Positions 1-7,839 of a stretch of DNA of 64,000 nt are shown here, one piece after another; the stretch's first letter is position 1, and every line of letters begins with the position of its first letter. A model generated the notes under the pieces. It did no database searches. It saw nothing but the letters and a program-made list of their open reading frames with translations, and was not told where the DNA came from. Origin of the DNA: Alkaliphilus hydrothermalis (GTDB lineage: Bacteria > Bacillota > Clostridia > Peptostreptococcales > Natronincolaceae); assembly GCF_016908555.1 (NCBI RefSeq), contig NZ_JAFBEE010000002.1, positions 232,453-296,452 on the forward strand, written 5' to 3'. The position numbers and the translations under genes are program-made.

Positions 1-2
1 CT

Positions 3-659
3 CTAATTGCTAGAACCTTTGCATCTTTAGGATTTGATGCAATGGAACCATTAGCAAAATATATGTTGGCAGTATTACTTGCTTTGTTCCTACACACAAC
101 AGTAACTTATTCTGGTTTGTTAGTGATATTTGCAAGGTTAAATCCTATTAGGTTCTTTAAGAAGTTTGCACCAGCTATGGGGGTAGCCTTCTCCACATCA
201 AGTTCTAATGCAACAATACCAGTTACATTAGAAACTGTAGAAGAAAAGATCGGTGCTTCTAAGAATATTGCCTCTTTTACAATTCCGTTGGGGGCCACCA
301 TCAATATGGATGGTACTTCAATTATGCAAGGGGTTGCTACAGTATTTATTTCTCAACTTTATGGTCTACCACTATCAATGAGTGCAATATTAACTGTTAT
401 TTTAACTGCTACACTGGCTTCCATCGGTACTGCAGGAGTGCCAGGGGTTGGGTTAATCATGTTATCAATGGTTCTTACAGCTGTAGGGCTTCCAGTGGAA
501 GGTATTGCTTTAATCATTGGTATTGATAGAATTCTTGATATGACAAGAACTGCTGTTAATATCACTGGTGATGCCATCTGTACGACAATCGTATCAAAAT
601 TAGAAGGGGAGTTTGATGAAAACATCTTTAACTCCGATGAAGAAGAAGCCACTGCTTAG
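3..659 (+). CDS. Dicarboxylate/amino acid:cation symporter (DAACS family), C-terminal part
   Basis: The reading frame is already open at the left edge, so the N-terminal half lies outside the window. What remains carries the family's hallmark stretches: the serine-rich re-entrant loop (FSTSSSNATIP), the NMDGT motif that binds sodium and substrate, and a late helix with D-x3-D-M-x-R-T-x2-N-x2-G-D that contacts the substrate carboxylates. Such proteins import glutamate, aspartate or C4-dicarboxylates with sodium or protons across the cytoplasmic membrane. The acidic tail (DEEEATA) is ordinary for the family. A terminator follows, so this is the end of its transcript. Exact substrate cannot be told from the fragment. 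Confidence 0.93.
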   Translation, partial: LIARTFASLGFDAMEPLAKYMLAVLLALFLHTTVTYSGLLVIFARLNPIRFFKKFAPAMGVAFSTSSSNATIPVTLETVEEKIGASKNIASFTIPLGATINMDGTSIMQGVATVFISQLYGLPLSMSAILTVILTATLASIGTAGVPGVGLIMLSMVLTAVGLPVEGIALIIGIDRILDMTRTAVNITGDAICTTIVSKLEGEFDENIFNSDEEEATA

Positions 660-696
660 TAGTAAATGGTAAATGAAAATTTAATGGGATAATCGA

Positions 697-725
697 ACAG
701 AGGTGCTTGGGTGCCTCTGTTTTTA
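697..725 (+). terminator. Intrinsic terminator of the symporter gene
   Basis: ACAGAGG pairs with CCTCTGT around a 10-base loop and is followed by a run of five T. It sits 38 bases after the symporter stop codon. Confidence 0.8.
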
Positions 726-887
726 TCGGTTTTAGAGTTTTTAATCGTAAAAATCCTAAGGTATTTTCTACGTAAGATTAGTTGGGTTGTTGTACTAAGC
801 CCTCAGAAATGATAAAATTGTATTAGCGGACAAATGAGGTGTAAAGATTTAGATAGCGTATGTTCTGGGGATTGGAGGATATGGAGA

Positions 888-1436
888 ATGGAAAAGGTCT
901 TGGAGCAAATACTTGTAGAATTAAAAGGGCTTAAGGATGGCCAAGCTAGAATGGAAACAGAAATAAGTGGTATTAAGACAAATATAGCCTATATGAAGGA
1001 AGACATTAATGGACTAAAGGTAGAAGTAGCAGGCATGAAGGAAGACATTAATGGACTAAAGGCAGAAGTAGCAGGCATGAAGGAAGACATTAATGGACTA
1101 AAGGCAGAAGTAGCCGGTATGAAGGAAGACATTAATGGGCTAAAGGTAGAAGTAGCCTATATGAAGGAAGACATTGATGAACTAAAGGTAGAAGTAGCAG
1201 GTATGAAGGAAGACATTAATAATATTAAATTAGAAATTACAGAAATTAAAGCAGAAATTACAGAAATTAAAGCAGACACTAAAGCAACTAGGCAGCAAAC
1301 AGCAGAGCTAATTGAATTCAGAACAGAGACAACTCAAAATATTTCTGAAATTAAAGACACCCTCAAGTTCTTACTACACAAAGAAATTGAAACTGAAAAA
1401 GAAATTTTTGCCCTGAAGCAAATTAAAAGCAAATAG
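888..1436 (+). CDS. Coiled-coil protein with tandem 14-residue repeats
   Basis: Start chosen at the ATG preceded by GGAGGA 8 bases upstream; an in-frame ATG at 834 lacks a ribosome binding site. The 182-residue protein has no membrane segment. Its middle is about six copies of a 14-residue unit (MKEDINGLKAEVAG and variants), two heptads each, so a long parallel coiled coil is predicted. The unit is also repeated nearly perfectly at DNA level (42-bp period), which allows copy-number change by slippage. The C-terminal part (ELIEFRTETTQN...LHKEIETEKEIF) resembles the tail of the coiled-coil gene at 39965-40414, so the two are probably paralogues with different heptad units. Function unknown; structural or scaffolding role is only a guess. 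Confidence 0.75.
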   Translation: MEKVLEQILVELKGLKDGQARMETEISGIKTNIAYMKEDINGLKVEVAGMKEDINGLKAEVAGMKEDINGLKAEVAGMKEDINGLKVEVAYMKEDIDELKVEVAGMKEDINNIKLEITEIKAEITEIKADTKATRQQTAELIEFRTETTQNISEIKDTLKFLLHKEIETEKEIFALKQIKSK

Positions 1437-1530
1437 TGGCAATACACAGCAACTTTAGAATTGGTATTATTTCAATCTATTCTTCGCCTAACAAAAGGAG
1501 CAGAGAATCATCCTATTAATAAGGATGTCA

Positions 1531-1560
1531 TAACAGTCAACTAGAAATGGCTGTTATTTT
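1531..1560 (+). terminator. Intrinsic terminator after the coiled-coil gene
   Basis: TAACAGTCA pairs with TGGCTGTTA (one G-T wobble) around an 8-base loop and is followed by a T-rich tract. Confidence 0.75.
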
Positions 1561-1668
1561 ATTATATTAATGAGGAAAATTATGGTGTTTTTAGTTAGAG
1601 ATTTGTAGGGCTTTTTATAAGAAACCTGTATTTTAATAATAAAGTTGTTTTGACGGAGGCGTATATTG

Positions 1669-2193
1669 ATGAAAGAAAGATGTATTATGATTTTTCCACA
1701 GTTTGAAAATATGAATATTATTGATGATATAAGAGAAAAGTATGATCCATTAGCAAACAATGTTAGACCCCATATCACACTAGTATTTCCATTTCGTAGC
1801 GATATTGAATCCTGTGACCTTAGAGACCATTTAGAGAAGGTGTTGTCATCCGTACATACATTTAACTTAAGACTAAAGGACTTTACGGAAGTGAGATCCT
1901 TTGGAAATTATATTTTCCTTAACATTGAAGAGGGGAAGGAAGAGATAGTCAATCTCCATAAAATGTTATATACAGGCATTTTGGAATCCCATATGCCTAT
2001 GTGGTTAAAGCCAAATAGTTATCTTCCCCATATGACAGTTGGGAAAATAGAAGGGGAAGATGAATACCAGATTGCTGCGGAAGAAACAAAAGCAATCAAG
2101 GATGTATTCTCCACCATTGTTAGAAAAGTAAGTGTGGAGATTATTGATGAGAATCAAGATTCTATTATTGAAATGGAAATTGATTTAAAGTAG
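1669..2193 (+). CDS. 2'-5' RNA ligase / 2H phosphoesterase family protein
   Basis: ATG start with GGAGG nine bases upstream; the TTG one codon earlier is less well placed. The 174-residue protein has the two H-x-T-x motifs that define the 2H phosphoesterase fold: HITL near residue 36 and HMTV near residue 122, each after a beta strand. Family members hydrolyse or form 2',5'- or cyclic phosphodiester bonds in RNA or nucleotides; bacterial examples include LigT/ThpR and YjcG-like proteins. It stands alone between terminator-bounded neighbours, so context says nothing about the substrate. Soluble, cytoplasmic. Confidence 0.85.
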   Translation: MKERCIMIFPQFENMNIIDDIREKYDPLANNVRPHITLVFPFRSDIESCDLRDHLEKVLSSVHTFNLRLKDFTEVRSFGNYIFLNIEEGKEEIVNLHKMLYTGILESHMPMWLKPNSYLPHMTVGKIEGEDEYQIAAEETKAIKDVFSTIVRKVSVEIIDENQDSIIEMEIDLK

Positions 2194-2238
2194 GCTGCAC
2201 TATAGATAGGAACCCATTAGAAAGAGAGGCGTCATTGT

Positions 2239-2511
2239 ATGAAAAAAAATATTTTTCCATGGGGTTTAAAAAAGCACATAGGATTATCTTTAATTCTAAC
2301 CTTTACTTTTGACATTTTAAGTCGACTGGTTAATTTTACTACCGCTTCTAGTGTAGGGATTATTGGTGGCGCAGATGGACCGACAGTGATTTTTATAGGC
2401 TCAAAAGACTTAGGTTTGCATCTATACAGGCTTGTCTCTATTTTAGCATTAGTGATCTTGCTATTGCTATATAAGCCGACTAAGTCATTAATCAATAAAT
2501 ATTTCAAATAA
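2239..2511 (+). CDS. Mini membrane protein with the beta-subunit motif of sodium-pumping decarboxylases
   Basis: A 90-residue protein with two hydrophobic segments (about residues 12-30 and 64-80). Between them lies SVGIIGGADGPTVIFIGS, which closely matches the conserved sodium-binding region of the beta subunit of oxaloacetate, methylmalonyl-CoA and glutaconyl-CoA decarboxylases (OadB, normally 370-430 residues). The rest of OadB is absent. The frame is open from a clean ATG and looks maintained, so this may be a small protein family built around that motif rather than random debris. A carboxyltransferase of the same enzyme group is encoded 9 kb away (11433-12830), but no operon link is seen. 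Role unknown. Confidence 0.7.
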   Translation: MKKNIFPWGLKKHIGLSLILTFTFDILSRLVNFTTASSVGIIGGADGPTVIFIGSKDLGLHLYRLVSILALVILLLLYKPTKSLINKYFK

Positions 2512-2752
2512 AAGTAAATATGGTTACAATATTTATATACCAGAGAGATCGAGCTTCAATAAAACTGATACAGGAAAAAGCTTTATTACAATGGACTTAT
2601 GTAATATAACAGATTGATTCTTAGCCTCCCTCATTTTACTATATTAAGCTTTGAAAATATCGGTTAAACTAAATCAGGCATATAATAAATCGAGAGACAT
2701 CGAGTCTTTACTTAAAGATTTTAAGTCATCTTATTTAGAGGGAGGTATGTTG

Positions 2753-3418
2753 ATGGATTATAGCCATGATTTTTATGTTAATAAAGCTTTAACCCTCGAA
2801 AAGCAATTTTCTCAAAATAAATACTTTGGTACCCGTGAAGCAGGATTGTTTCAATATATAGAAGGAAATATTCCGGTAATATTATCAGCACCCCATACGG
2901 TGAGACAGATTCGCAATGGTACACATAAAAAAGCAGATATCTTCACGGGAAGTTTGGGGATAATCCTACAGGAACTGACCAACTGCCATTTAATTTATAG
3001 AACCTACACTGGAAAAGGGGATGCCAATAGAGATATAGAGTGCCCCTACAAGGCTCAACTGATGAAAAAAATAACTGACAATAATATATTATATTTAATA
3101 GACCTACATGGTATGGGGGAAAACCGAGAATTTGATATAGATATAGGGACTTTGAGGGGAAAGTCAATTGAGACAAGTCTAGAAAAAATTATTTTAAATA
3201 GCTTTTTTAGCTTTAATATTAAGGATGTGAGATTTGATTATTTATTTGACGCGGATAAAGAAGGTACAGTTACCAACACTATATGGAATAACTTATCTAT
3301 CAATTCCTTTCAAATCGAGATCAATGCCATTTATCGAAACCTTAAAGTTAAAAAGAATCATCCGAATTTTCTCAGACTTATTCGTAGCATAGAACAGTTG
3401 ATTTTAAGTCTAGGTTAA
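2753..3418 (+). CDS. N-formylglutamate amidohydrolase-like protein
   Basis: Start set at the ATG seven bases after GGAGG (2741-2745); the frame stays open upstream to a TTG at 2651, so an extra 34 residues are possible. The 221-residue protein has the SAPH stretch (metal-binding histidine), a DLHG motif and a late EIN, matching the FGase family (zinc amidohydrolases related to carboxypeptidases, PF05013). Classical members release glutamate from N-formylglutamate in histidine degradation, but no hut genes are nearby, so the substrate may be another N-acyl compound. Confidence 0.75.
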   Translation: MDYSHDFYVNKALTLEKQFSQNKYFGTREAGLFQYIEGNIPVILSAPHTVRQIRNGTHKKADIFTGSLGIILQELTNCHLIYRTYTGKGDANRDIECPYKAQLMKKITDNNILYLIDLHGMGENREFDIDIGTLRGKSIETSLEKIILNSFFSFNIKDVRFDYLFDADKEGTVTNTIWNNLSINSFQIEINAIYRNLKVKKNHPNFLRLIRSIEQLILSLG

Positions 3419-3485
3419 ATTGATAGAAATAGGAGAAACTAATTAAGTAACTACAAGTAAACCAAAGAAGGTAGGGAGGGAGTCT

Positions 3486-3866
3486 ATGAAGGTTGAAGGA
3501 TATTTTAGAACCCTAAAAGAAGCTAACGATTCGATTAAAGCCTTGAAGGAATTAGGGCTGAACGATGCCTATTTAGATTTAAAGGATGACTACCTAGATC
3601 ATCAAAATGCAATTACAAATGCTGTAGGAACTGAGAAGGGAACTAGTTTAGCAGAGTTAGTAATGGATTCTGGGAATGGTACCTATGATCCTAGCAAGCA
3701 ATCTATTGCTGCAGCTAATCCTATGGTCAGTGGTATGGCCGGCTTTGAAGAAATTACCGATTACAATTTTAAGATTGTTGCAGAGGTTGAGGTAGCAAAC
3801 AAACATGCAGCAGCCAATATTATCAGAAAAATGGGGGGAGAAACAGAGGACCCCACTGTCCATTAG
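3486..3866 (+). CDS. Conserved hypothetical protein, stress-protein (YflT)-like N-terminus
   Basis: 126 residues, soluble, with a strong GGAGGG site before the ATG. The first 40 residues (EGYFRTLKEANDSIKALKELGL) read like the alpha/beta module of small general-stress proteins, in which a strand is followed by a helix that pairs with a neighbouring subunit; the C-terminal KIVAEVEVANKHAAANIIRKMGG looks like a second copy of the same strand-helix unit. I do not recognise a specific family and assign no function. Confidence 0.6.
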   Translation: MKVEGYFRTLKEANDSIKALKELGLNDAYLDLKDDYLDHQNAITNAVGTEKGTSLAELVMDSGNGTYDPSKQSIAAANPMVSGMAGFEEITDYNFKIVAEVEVANKHAAANIIRKMGGETEDPTVH

Positions 3867-4006
3867 TCTACAGGAGATGTATAATCTAAAGTAAGTTTTA
3901 GAGAAATTTTTATGGATGGATGGTAAAGGGGGACGATACAGGGGTTATACCAGAAGTAGTTCCTGTAAAGACTAAAAATGATTTGAATTATGGATTTATT
4001 ATATAC

Positions 4007-4043
4007 AAATACCTTTTATTAGAAATAGTAGAGGGTATTTTTT
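4007..4043 (+). terminator. Probable intrinsic terminator
   Basis: AAATACC and GGTATTT form a 7-bp stem with a 20-base loop, followed by six T. It separates the upstream hypothetical gene from the SOS promoter. Confidence 0.55.
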
Positions 4044-4056
4044 ATGTTAATTTACA

Positions 4057-4112
4057 GAACGTATGTTCTAATTTTAGAAGATTAGTGATATAATAATACA
4101 GAACATACGTTC
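4057..4112 (+). promoter_or_regulatory. Two LexA (SOS) boxes around the polymerase promoter
   Basis: GAACGTATGTTC (4057-4068) and GAACATACGTTC (4101-4112) are both perfect GAAC-N4-GTTC palindromes, the Gram-positive LexA/DinR operator core. A TATAAT (4089-4094) lies between them, so repressor would cover the -35 side and the transcription start. This predicts tight SOS control of the polymerase gene that begins at 4149. Confidence 0.92.
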
Positions 4113-4148
4113 TGGTAATATTCTAAAAAAGTTTGAGGTGGAGAAGAT

Positions 4149-5414
4149 ATGACTTTAAATAAAAATAACAGAATCATTATGCACATTGATGTCAACTCTG
4201 CTTATTTATCTTGGCAGGCGGTTTATGAGCTGCAACAGGGAAGTAATCGGGATTTAAGAAACATCCCTGCTGTCATTGGGGGATCAATAGCCGATAGAAG
4301 GGGAATCGTTTTAGCCAAAAGTATCCCTGCTAAACCCTATGGGATTAAAACGGGAGAGGTCTTATGGGAAGCTAGGCAAAAATGCCCTCAACTGGTGGTG
4401 ATTCCTCCAAATTACCAACTATACATGAAGTGTAGTAAAGCCCTTGGGGAATTATTAAAGGAGCATTTCCCCAGTATTCAAAGATTTTCAATAGATGAAT
4501 TTTTCCTAGACTATACAGGAATGGAGGCACATTATGGAGAGGCTGTGGAGACAGCCAATAAAATCAAGAATCGAGTTAAAGAAGAGTTGGGCTTCACCGT
4601 AAATATTGGTATCGGCAATAATAAATTGACGGCGAAAATGGCTGGAGAACTGAAAAAGCCTGATTTAGTCCATACCCTTTGGCAGCATGAAATCAAGGAT
4701 AAAATGTGGCCTTTGTCAGTGGGGGAGCTTTTTATGGTGGGACGAAAAACCAAGAAAAAATTGAAGGAACTCAACATTCATACAATAGGGGACTTAGCGA
4801 CGACAGATATTAAGCTATTGCAGGGAAAATTAAAATCCTTTGGTCGCTTGATATGGGCCTATGCCAATGGGATAGAAGATACACCAGTATATGGTGAAAA
4901 TCATGTTCCTATGAAGGGGATGGGAAATAGTAGTACGATTAAATTTGATGTGGAGGATCGAACCACGGCATATAAAATTCTCCTTTCTTTGACGGAATCA
5001 GTGGCTTTAAGGTTGAGGGATGCCAATTGCTGCTGTAGCTTAGTTTCTGTATCTGTTAGAAATACTGATCTTCTATCCTATTCCCATCAGAGGCAACTTT
5101 TTTCTGCCACAAATATTACCAACGAAATCTACAAAACAGTGAAGGAGTTATTTGATGAATGTTGGAAAGGGGAGAAGATTCGCCATCTAGGCGTAAGGAT
5201 TGGAGAACTATCCAGTGATCAAGTAACCCAACTCTCCTTATTTGATGGAAAGAATCAAGAGAAGAATAGAGCTCTAGATCAGGTGATTGATGGGCTACGG
5301 GATAAATATGGAAAACCCTCTGTCATCAGGGGAATCTTTGCTGATGGTGAAATTGTACCACTTTTGGGGGGAGTAGGAGAAGAAGAGTATCCCATGATGA
5401 GCAGTATACTTTAA
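4149..5414 (+). CDS. Y-family translesion DNA polymerase (DinB/UvrX-type), SOS-regulated
   Basis: 421 residues. Catalytic carboxylates of Y-family polymerases are visible: D14 in the IDVNS motif and D116-E117 in SIDEFFLD. The finger, palm and thumb region is followed by a little-finger domain and, at residues 361-365, QLSLF, a textbook beta-clamp binding pentapeptide. Overall it looks like the Gram-positive UvrX/YqjW group more than E. coli DinB. It copies damaged templates with low fidelity. Two LexA boxes in its promoter and a small partner gene 12 bases downstream make a classic mutasome cassette. Confidence 0.93.
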   Translation: MTLNKNNRIIMHIDVNSAYLSWQAVYELQQGSNRDLRNIPAVIGGSIADRRGIVLAKSIPAKPYGIKTGEVLWEARQKCPQLVVIPPNYQLYMKCSKALGELLKEHFPSIQRFSIDEFFLDYTGMEAHYGEAVETANKIKNRVKEELGFTVNIGIGNNKLTAKMAGELKKPDLVHTLWQHEIKDKMWPLSVGELFMVGRKTKKKLKELNIHTIGDLATTDIKLLQGKLKSFGRLIWAYANGIEDTPVYGENHVPMKGMGNSSTIKFDVEDRTTAYKILLSLTESVALRLRDANCCCSLVSVSVRNTDLLSYSHQRQLFSATNITNEIYKTVKELFDECWKGEKIRHLGVRIGELSSDQVTQLSLFDGKNQEKNRALDQVIDGLRDKYGKPSVIRGIFADGEIVPLLGGVGEEEYPMMSSIL

Positions 5415-5426
5415 GGAGGAAAGACA

Positions 5427-5690
5427 TTGAAATTATTAAGAAAACCAATCGAGATGGTGGCGTGGTTTGACTATGAGGGGAACACCACACCAGTAAAATT
5501 TAGAATAACCAATGAAGTACAGGAGAACACAGTAATCAAAATCAATCGAATCATCAAACGGGAAATGGATAAATTTGCTGGGAATCGCATGATGAAATAT
5601 ACCTGTGAGAGCTGTGTTAATGGGGAAATAAGGTTATTAGAATTAAGGTATGAGTTGGATACCTGTAGATGGTTTTTGTATAAAATGTAG
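5427..5690 (+). CDS. Small conserved partner of the Y-family polymerase
   Basis: 87 residues starting at TTG, with AAGGAGG at a good distance. It begins 12 bases after the polymerase stop, so it shares the LexA-controlled transcript. The protein is basic with a two-cysteine stretch (YTCESC) and ends in CRWFLYKM. Its position parallels the YolD-like proteins that accompany Gram-positive Y-family polymerases, but the sequence is not obviously YolD. Inference: an accessory factor in translesion synthesis. Biochemical role unknown. Confidence 0.75.
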   Translation: MKLLRKPIEMVAWFDYEGNTTPVKFRITNEVQENTVIKINRIIKREMDKFAGNRMMKYTCESCVNGEIRLLELRYELDTCRWFLYKM

Positions 5691-5792
5691 TATTTGTTTA
5701 CATAAAAACATTATGTAAATACATGCTTTTAAAATAACAGTAATTTGATAGGATTACCCTGCTAAGTGTCTCAAAAAGATTTTGTAGTGACT

Positions 5793-5842
5793 AAAAACCA
5801 GCTTCTATAACGTATGGGAATACGTAAGGAAACTGGTTTTTC
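5793..5842. terminator. Bidirectional terminator between convergent genes
   Basis: AAAACCAG (5794-5801) pairs with CTGGTTTT (5833-5840), with an inner CGTAT/ATACG stem; A- and T-runs on both sides let it act on both strands. Confidence 0.8.
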
Positions 5843-5883
5843 ATTTAATTAAATAGTACTTATATTTTGTGTATTTATATGAT

Positions 5884-6378
5884 CTATCGATAATTAGTAA
5901 AAGAAAGATTCATTGGTAAATCGGCAGTCTTTAACATTTGAATTACCGCTTGAAGGTCATCTCTATTCTTTCCAGAAACCCTTACAGAGTCCCCTTGAAT
6001 AGAAGCCTGCACCTTAATCTTAGATTCTTTGATTTTAGTGGTGATGATTTTGGCTTCATCCTTGTCGATTCCCTGCTTTACCTTAATGACTTGTTTAACT
6101 TTGCCCCCTAAAGAGCTTTCAACCTTACCATAATCTAAAGCTTTTAAAGAAATACTTCGCTTAGTCAGCTTAGTTTGAAGAATATCCACCACATTTCTAA
6201 GTTTGAAATCATCCTCCGCAGAAATGGTGATATCATCGTTGTTTCTTGTAATTTCAGTATCTGTACCCTTTAGGTCAAATCTTTGGGAAATTTCCTTAGC
6301 TGTTTGGTTAACAGCATTTTCTACCTCCATTAAATCAACCTGAGATACGATATCAAATGAACTATCCTTTGATGCCAT
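5884..6378 (-). CDS. yajQ: YajQ family nucleotide-binding protein
   Basis: Start taken at the ATG for MASKDSSFDIVS, which has GGAGGG just upstream; a longer frame adds five residues that actually encode that ribosome binding site. The 164 residues match YajQ/UPF0234 in length and in the conserved stretches SFDIVS, EISQRFDLKG, ALDYGK and VSGKNRDDLQ. YajQ has two RNP-like ferredoxin folds and binds nucleotides; some proteobacterial members are cyclic-di-GMP effectors. Monocistronic here. Confidence 0.95.
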   Translation of the reverse strand: MASKDSSFDIVSQVDLMEVENAVNQTAKEISQRFDLKGTDTEITRNNDDITISAEDDFKLRNVVDILQTKLTKRSISLKALDYGKVESSLGGKVKQVIKVKQGIDKDEAKIITTKIKESKIKVQASIQGDSVRVSGKNRDDLQAVIQMLKTADLPMNLSFTNYR

Positions 6379-6569
6379 TAAAAATCCCTCCATTCAAAAC
6401 ATTCAGTATTTCATTCTCTTACCATTATATCCATTTTTTCACCAGCATGTCCATATTTTAAGAAGAAAATATAAAAAATTAAGAAAGGGAAAGTTGCTAT
6501 ATGGAATAGAATCCTATAAAATTAAGATAATTTATTAGGTAATAAAAGTCATAATTAAGAGGTGTAACT

Positions 6570-7628
6570 ATGAAAAGAGTTGATGAAAGAGATATCATTT
6601 TTGCTAGGGCTTCCTATAAAAAAGGAAGCAGCCAGTATGAGGATTATTATAAAAGAAACCCAGAGAAGCAGGAAATTGATGATACTCTAAGGGAAGCTCC
6701 CCACCCCTATGGTGAAGGAACAGCCACTTATAATCCGATTAATTCTGCTATAGCAGACGCAACCTTTCATTTTTTAGGGGATATGAAGAAATATTCAGAG
6801 GGAAAAATAAACCCAAACAAGGTAGAGACAACACTCGAGGAGATCACTAAAAAAATTAAGGGCTTAGCAAATTTCTACGGAGCATCTTTAGTGGGTATCA
6901 CCAAGATGAAGGAGGAATTTTACTATAGTCATAGGGGAAGACACCCGGAGAACTATGGGGAGCCCGTGACCCAGCACCATAAGTATGGTATCGTATTTGC
7001 AGTAGAAATGGATCGGGACATGATCAACAGAGCCCCTTTGATAGGTGAAGGGATAGAGGTGACGAAGGGATATGTCAATGCAGCTGTTGTGGGTATGATT
7101 CTCAGCTACTTTATTCGGGAAATAGGATATGATGCAAGAAATCATATGGACGGAAACTATTTAGTAATTGCCCCACTAGTGGCGGAAGCTGCTGCTTTAG
7201 GAGAAATAGGACGACACGGGTTGTTGATTACAAGGGAACACGGGCCGAGGGTTCGGCTAGGTGTAGTCACCACTGATTTGGAGTTGATTTGTGATGAAGT
7301 AGAAAACCTTGGTATAAGGGAGTTTTGTCGTATGTGTAATAACTGTGCCATGACCTGCCCTGGAAAGGCAATTCCCCATGGTCCACAAAAAGAAATTGAA
7401 GGAGAAAATAGATGGAAAATCCAGGCTGAAGACTGTTTTAGTGTATGGAAGCGGGTAGGAACCGACTGTGGTGTTTGTTTATCCTCCTGTCCCTTCTCCC
7501 ATGGAATGGATGAGGAACTGATAAAGAACCTAGCTGGAAATCCAGAGAACATCAAAAAAGCGCTGATAGCCCATAAAGAAAAATACGGGATACGCCCCTT
7601 CAACCATACTCCCCATCCGTGGTTGTAA
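6570..7628 (+). CDS. Reductive-dehalogenase-like corrinoid/iron-sulfur protein
   Basis: 352 residues. The C-terminal third has two ferredoxin-type clusters: C253-x2-C256-x2-C259-x3-C263-P and C289 with C300-x2-C303-x3-C307-P, the spacing used by reductive dehalogenases. Before it lies a domain with LVAEAAALGEIGRHGLLI and GPRVRLGVVTTDLEL, typical of the cobalamin-binding part shared by reductive dehalogenases and epoxyqueuosine reductase QueG. No twin-arginine signal or RdhB membrane anchor is present, so it is probably a cytoplasmic, non-respiratory member. Reaction unknown; dehalogenation should not be assumed. A cobalt ECF transporter and queuosine genes lie about 26-31 kb away, which is only suggestive. 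Confidence 0.8.
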   Translation: MKRVDERDIIFARASYKKGSSQYEDYYKRNPEKQEIDDTLREAPHPYGEGTATYNPINSAIADATFHFLGDMKKYSEGKINPNKVETTLEEITKKIKGLANFYGASLVGITKMKEEFYYSHRGRHPENYGEPVTQHHKYGIVFAVEMDRDMINRAPLIGEGIEVTKGYVNAAVVGMILSYFIREIGYDARNHMDGNYLVIAPLVAEAAALGEIGRHGLLITREHGPRVRLGVVTTDLELICDEVENLGIREFCRMCNNCAMTCPGKAIPHGPQKEIEGENRWKIQAEDCFSVWKRVGTDCGVCLSSCPFSHGMDEELIKNLAGNPENIKKALIAHKEKYGIRPFNHTPHPWL

Positions 7629-7644
7629 TCCTCCAACATCTTTT

Positions 7645-7839
7645 GAAGTATTTTTGACGAAAAAGGGACGAGAACTACGACCTGTGCTGATCAATATTTT
7701 AAATCAATGGATGGATATAGTATTAACAGACTTTACATTAGAGGGAAAAAATTATCTTGTAGACCTATTAAAGAAAATGCTCTTAAACATTTGTAGGGAA
7801 TATGAGATGACAGTAGAGGGGAGAAAAGGGAATGAATGA
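7645..7839 (+). pseudogene. C-terminal remnant of a MarR-family regulator
   Basis: About 64 codons reading VFLTKKGRELRPVLIN, then the two long C-terminal helices usual in MarR proteins. The first residues correspond to the end of the DNA-binding wing, so the helix-turn-helix (about 80 residues) is gone. It lies directly before, and overlaps by 8 bases, a MATE transporter, the usual place for a cognate MarR repressor. There is no convincing start codon signal, so this is a truncated gene, not a small ORF. Confidence 0.75.

Noticed and set aside
6570..7628. Respiratory reductive dehalogenase RdhA
   Set aside because: No Tat signal peptide and no RdhB membrane anchor gene.
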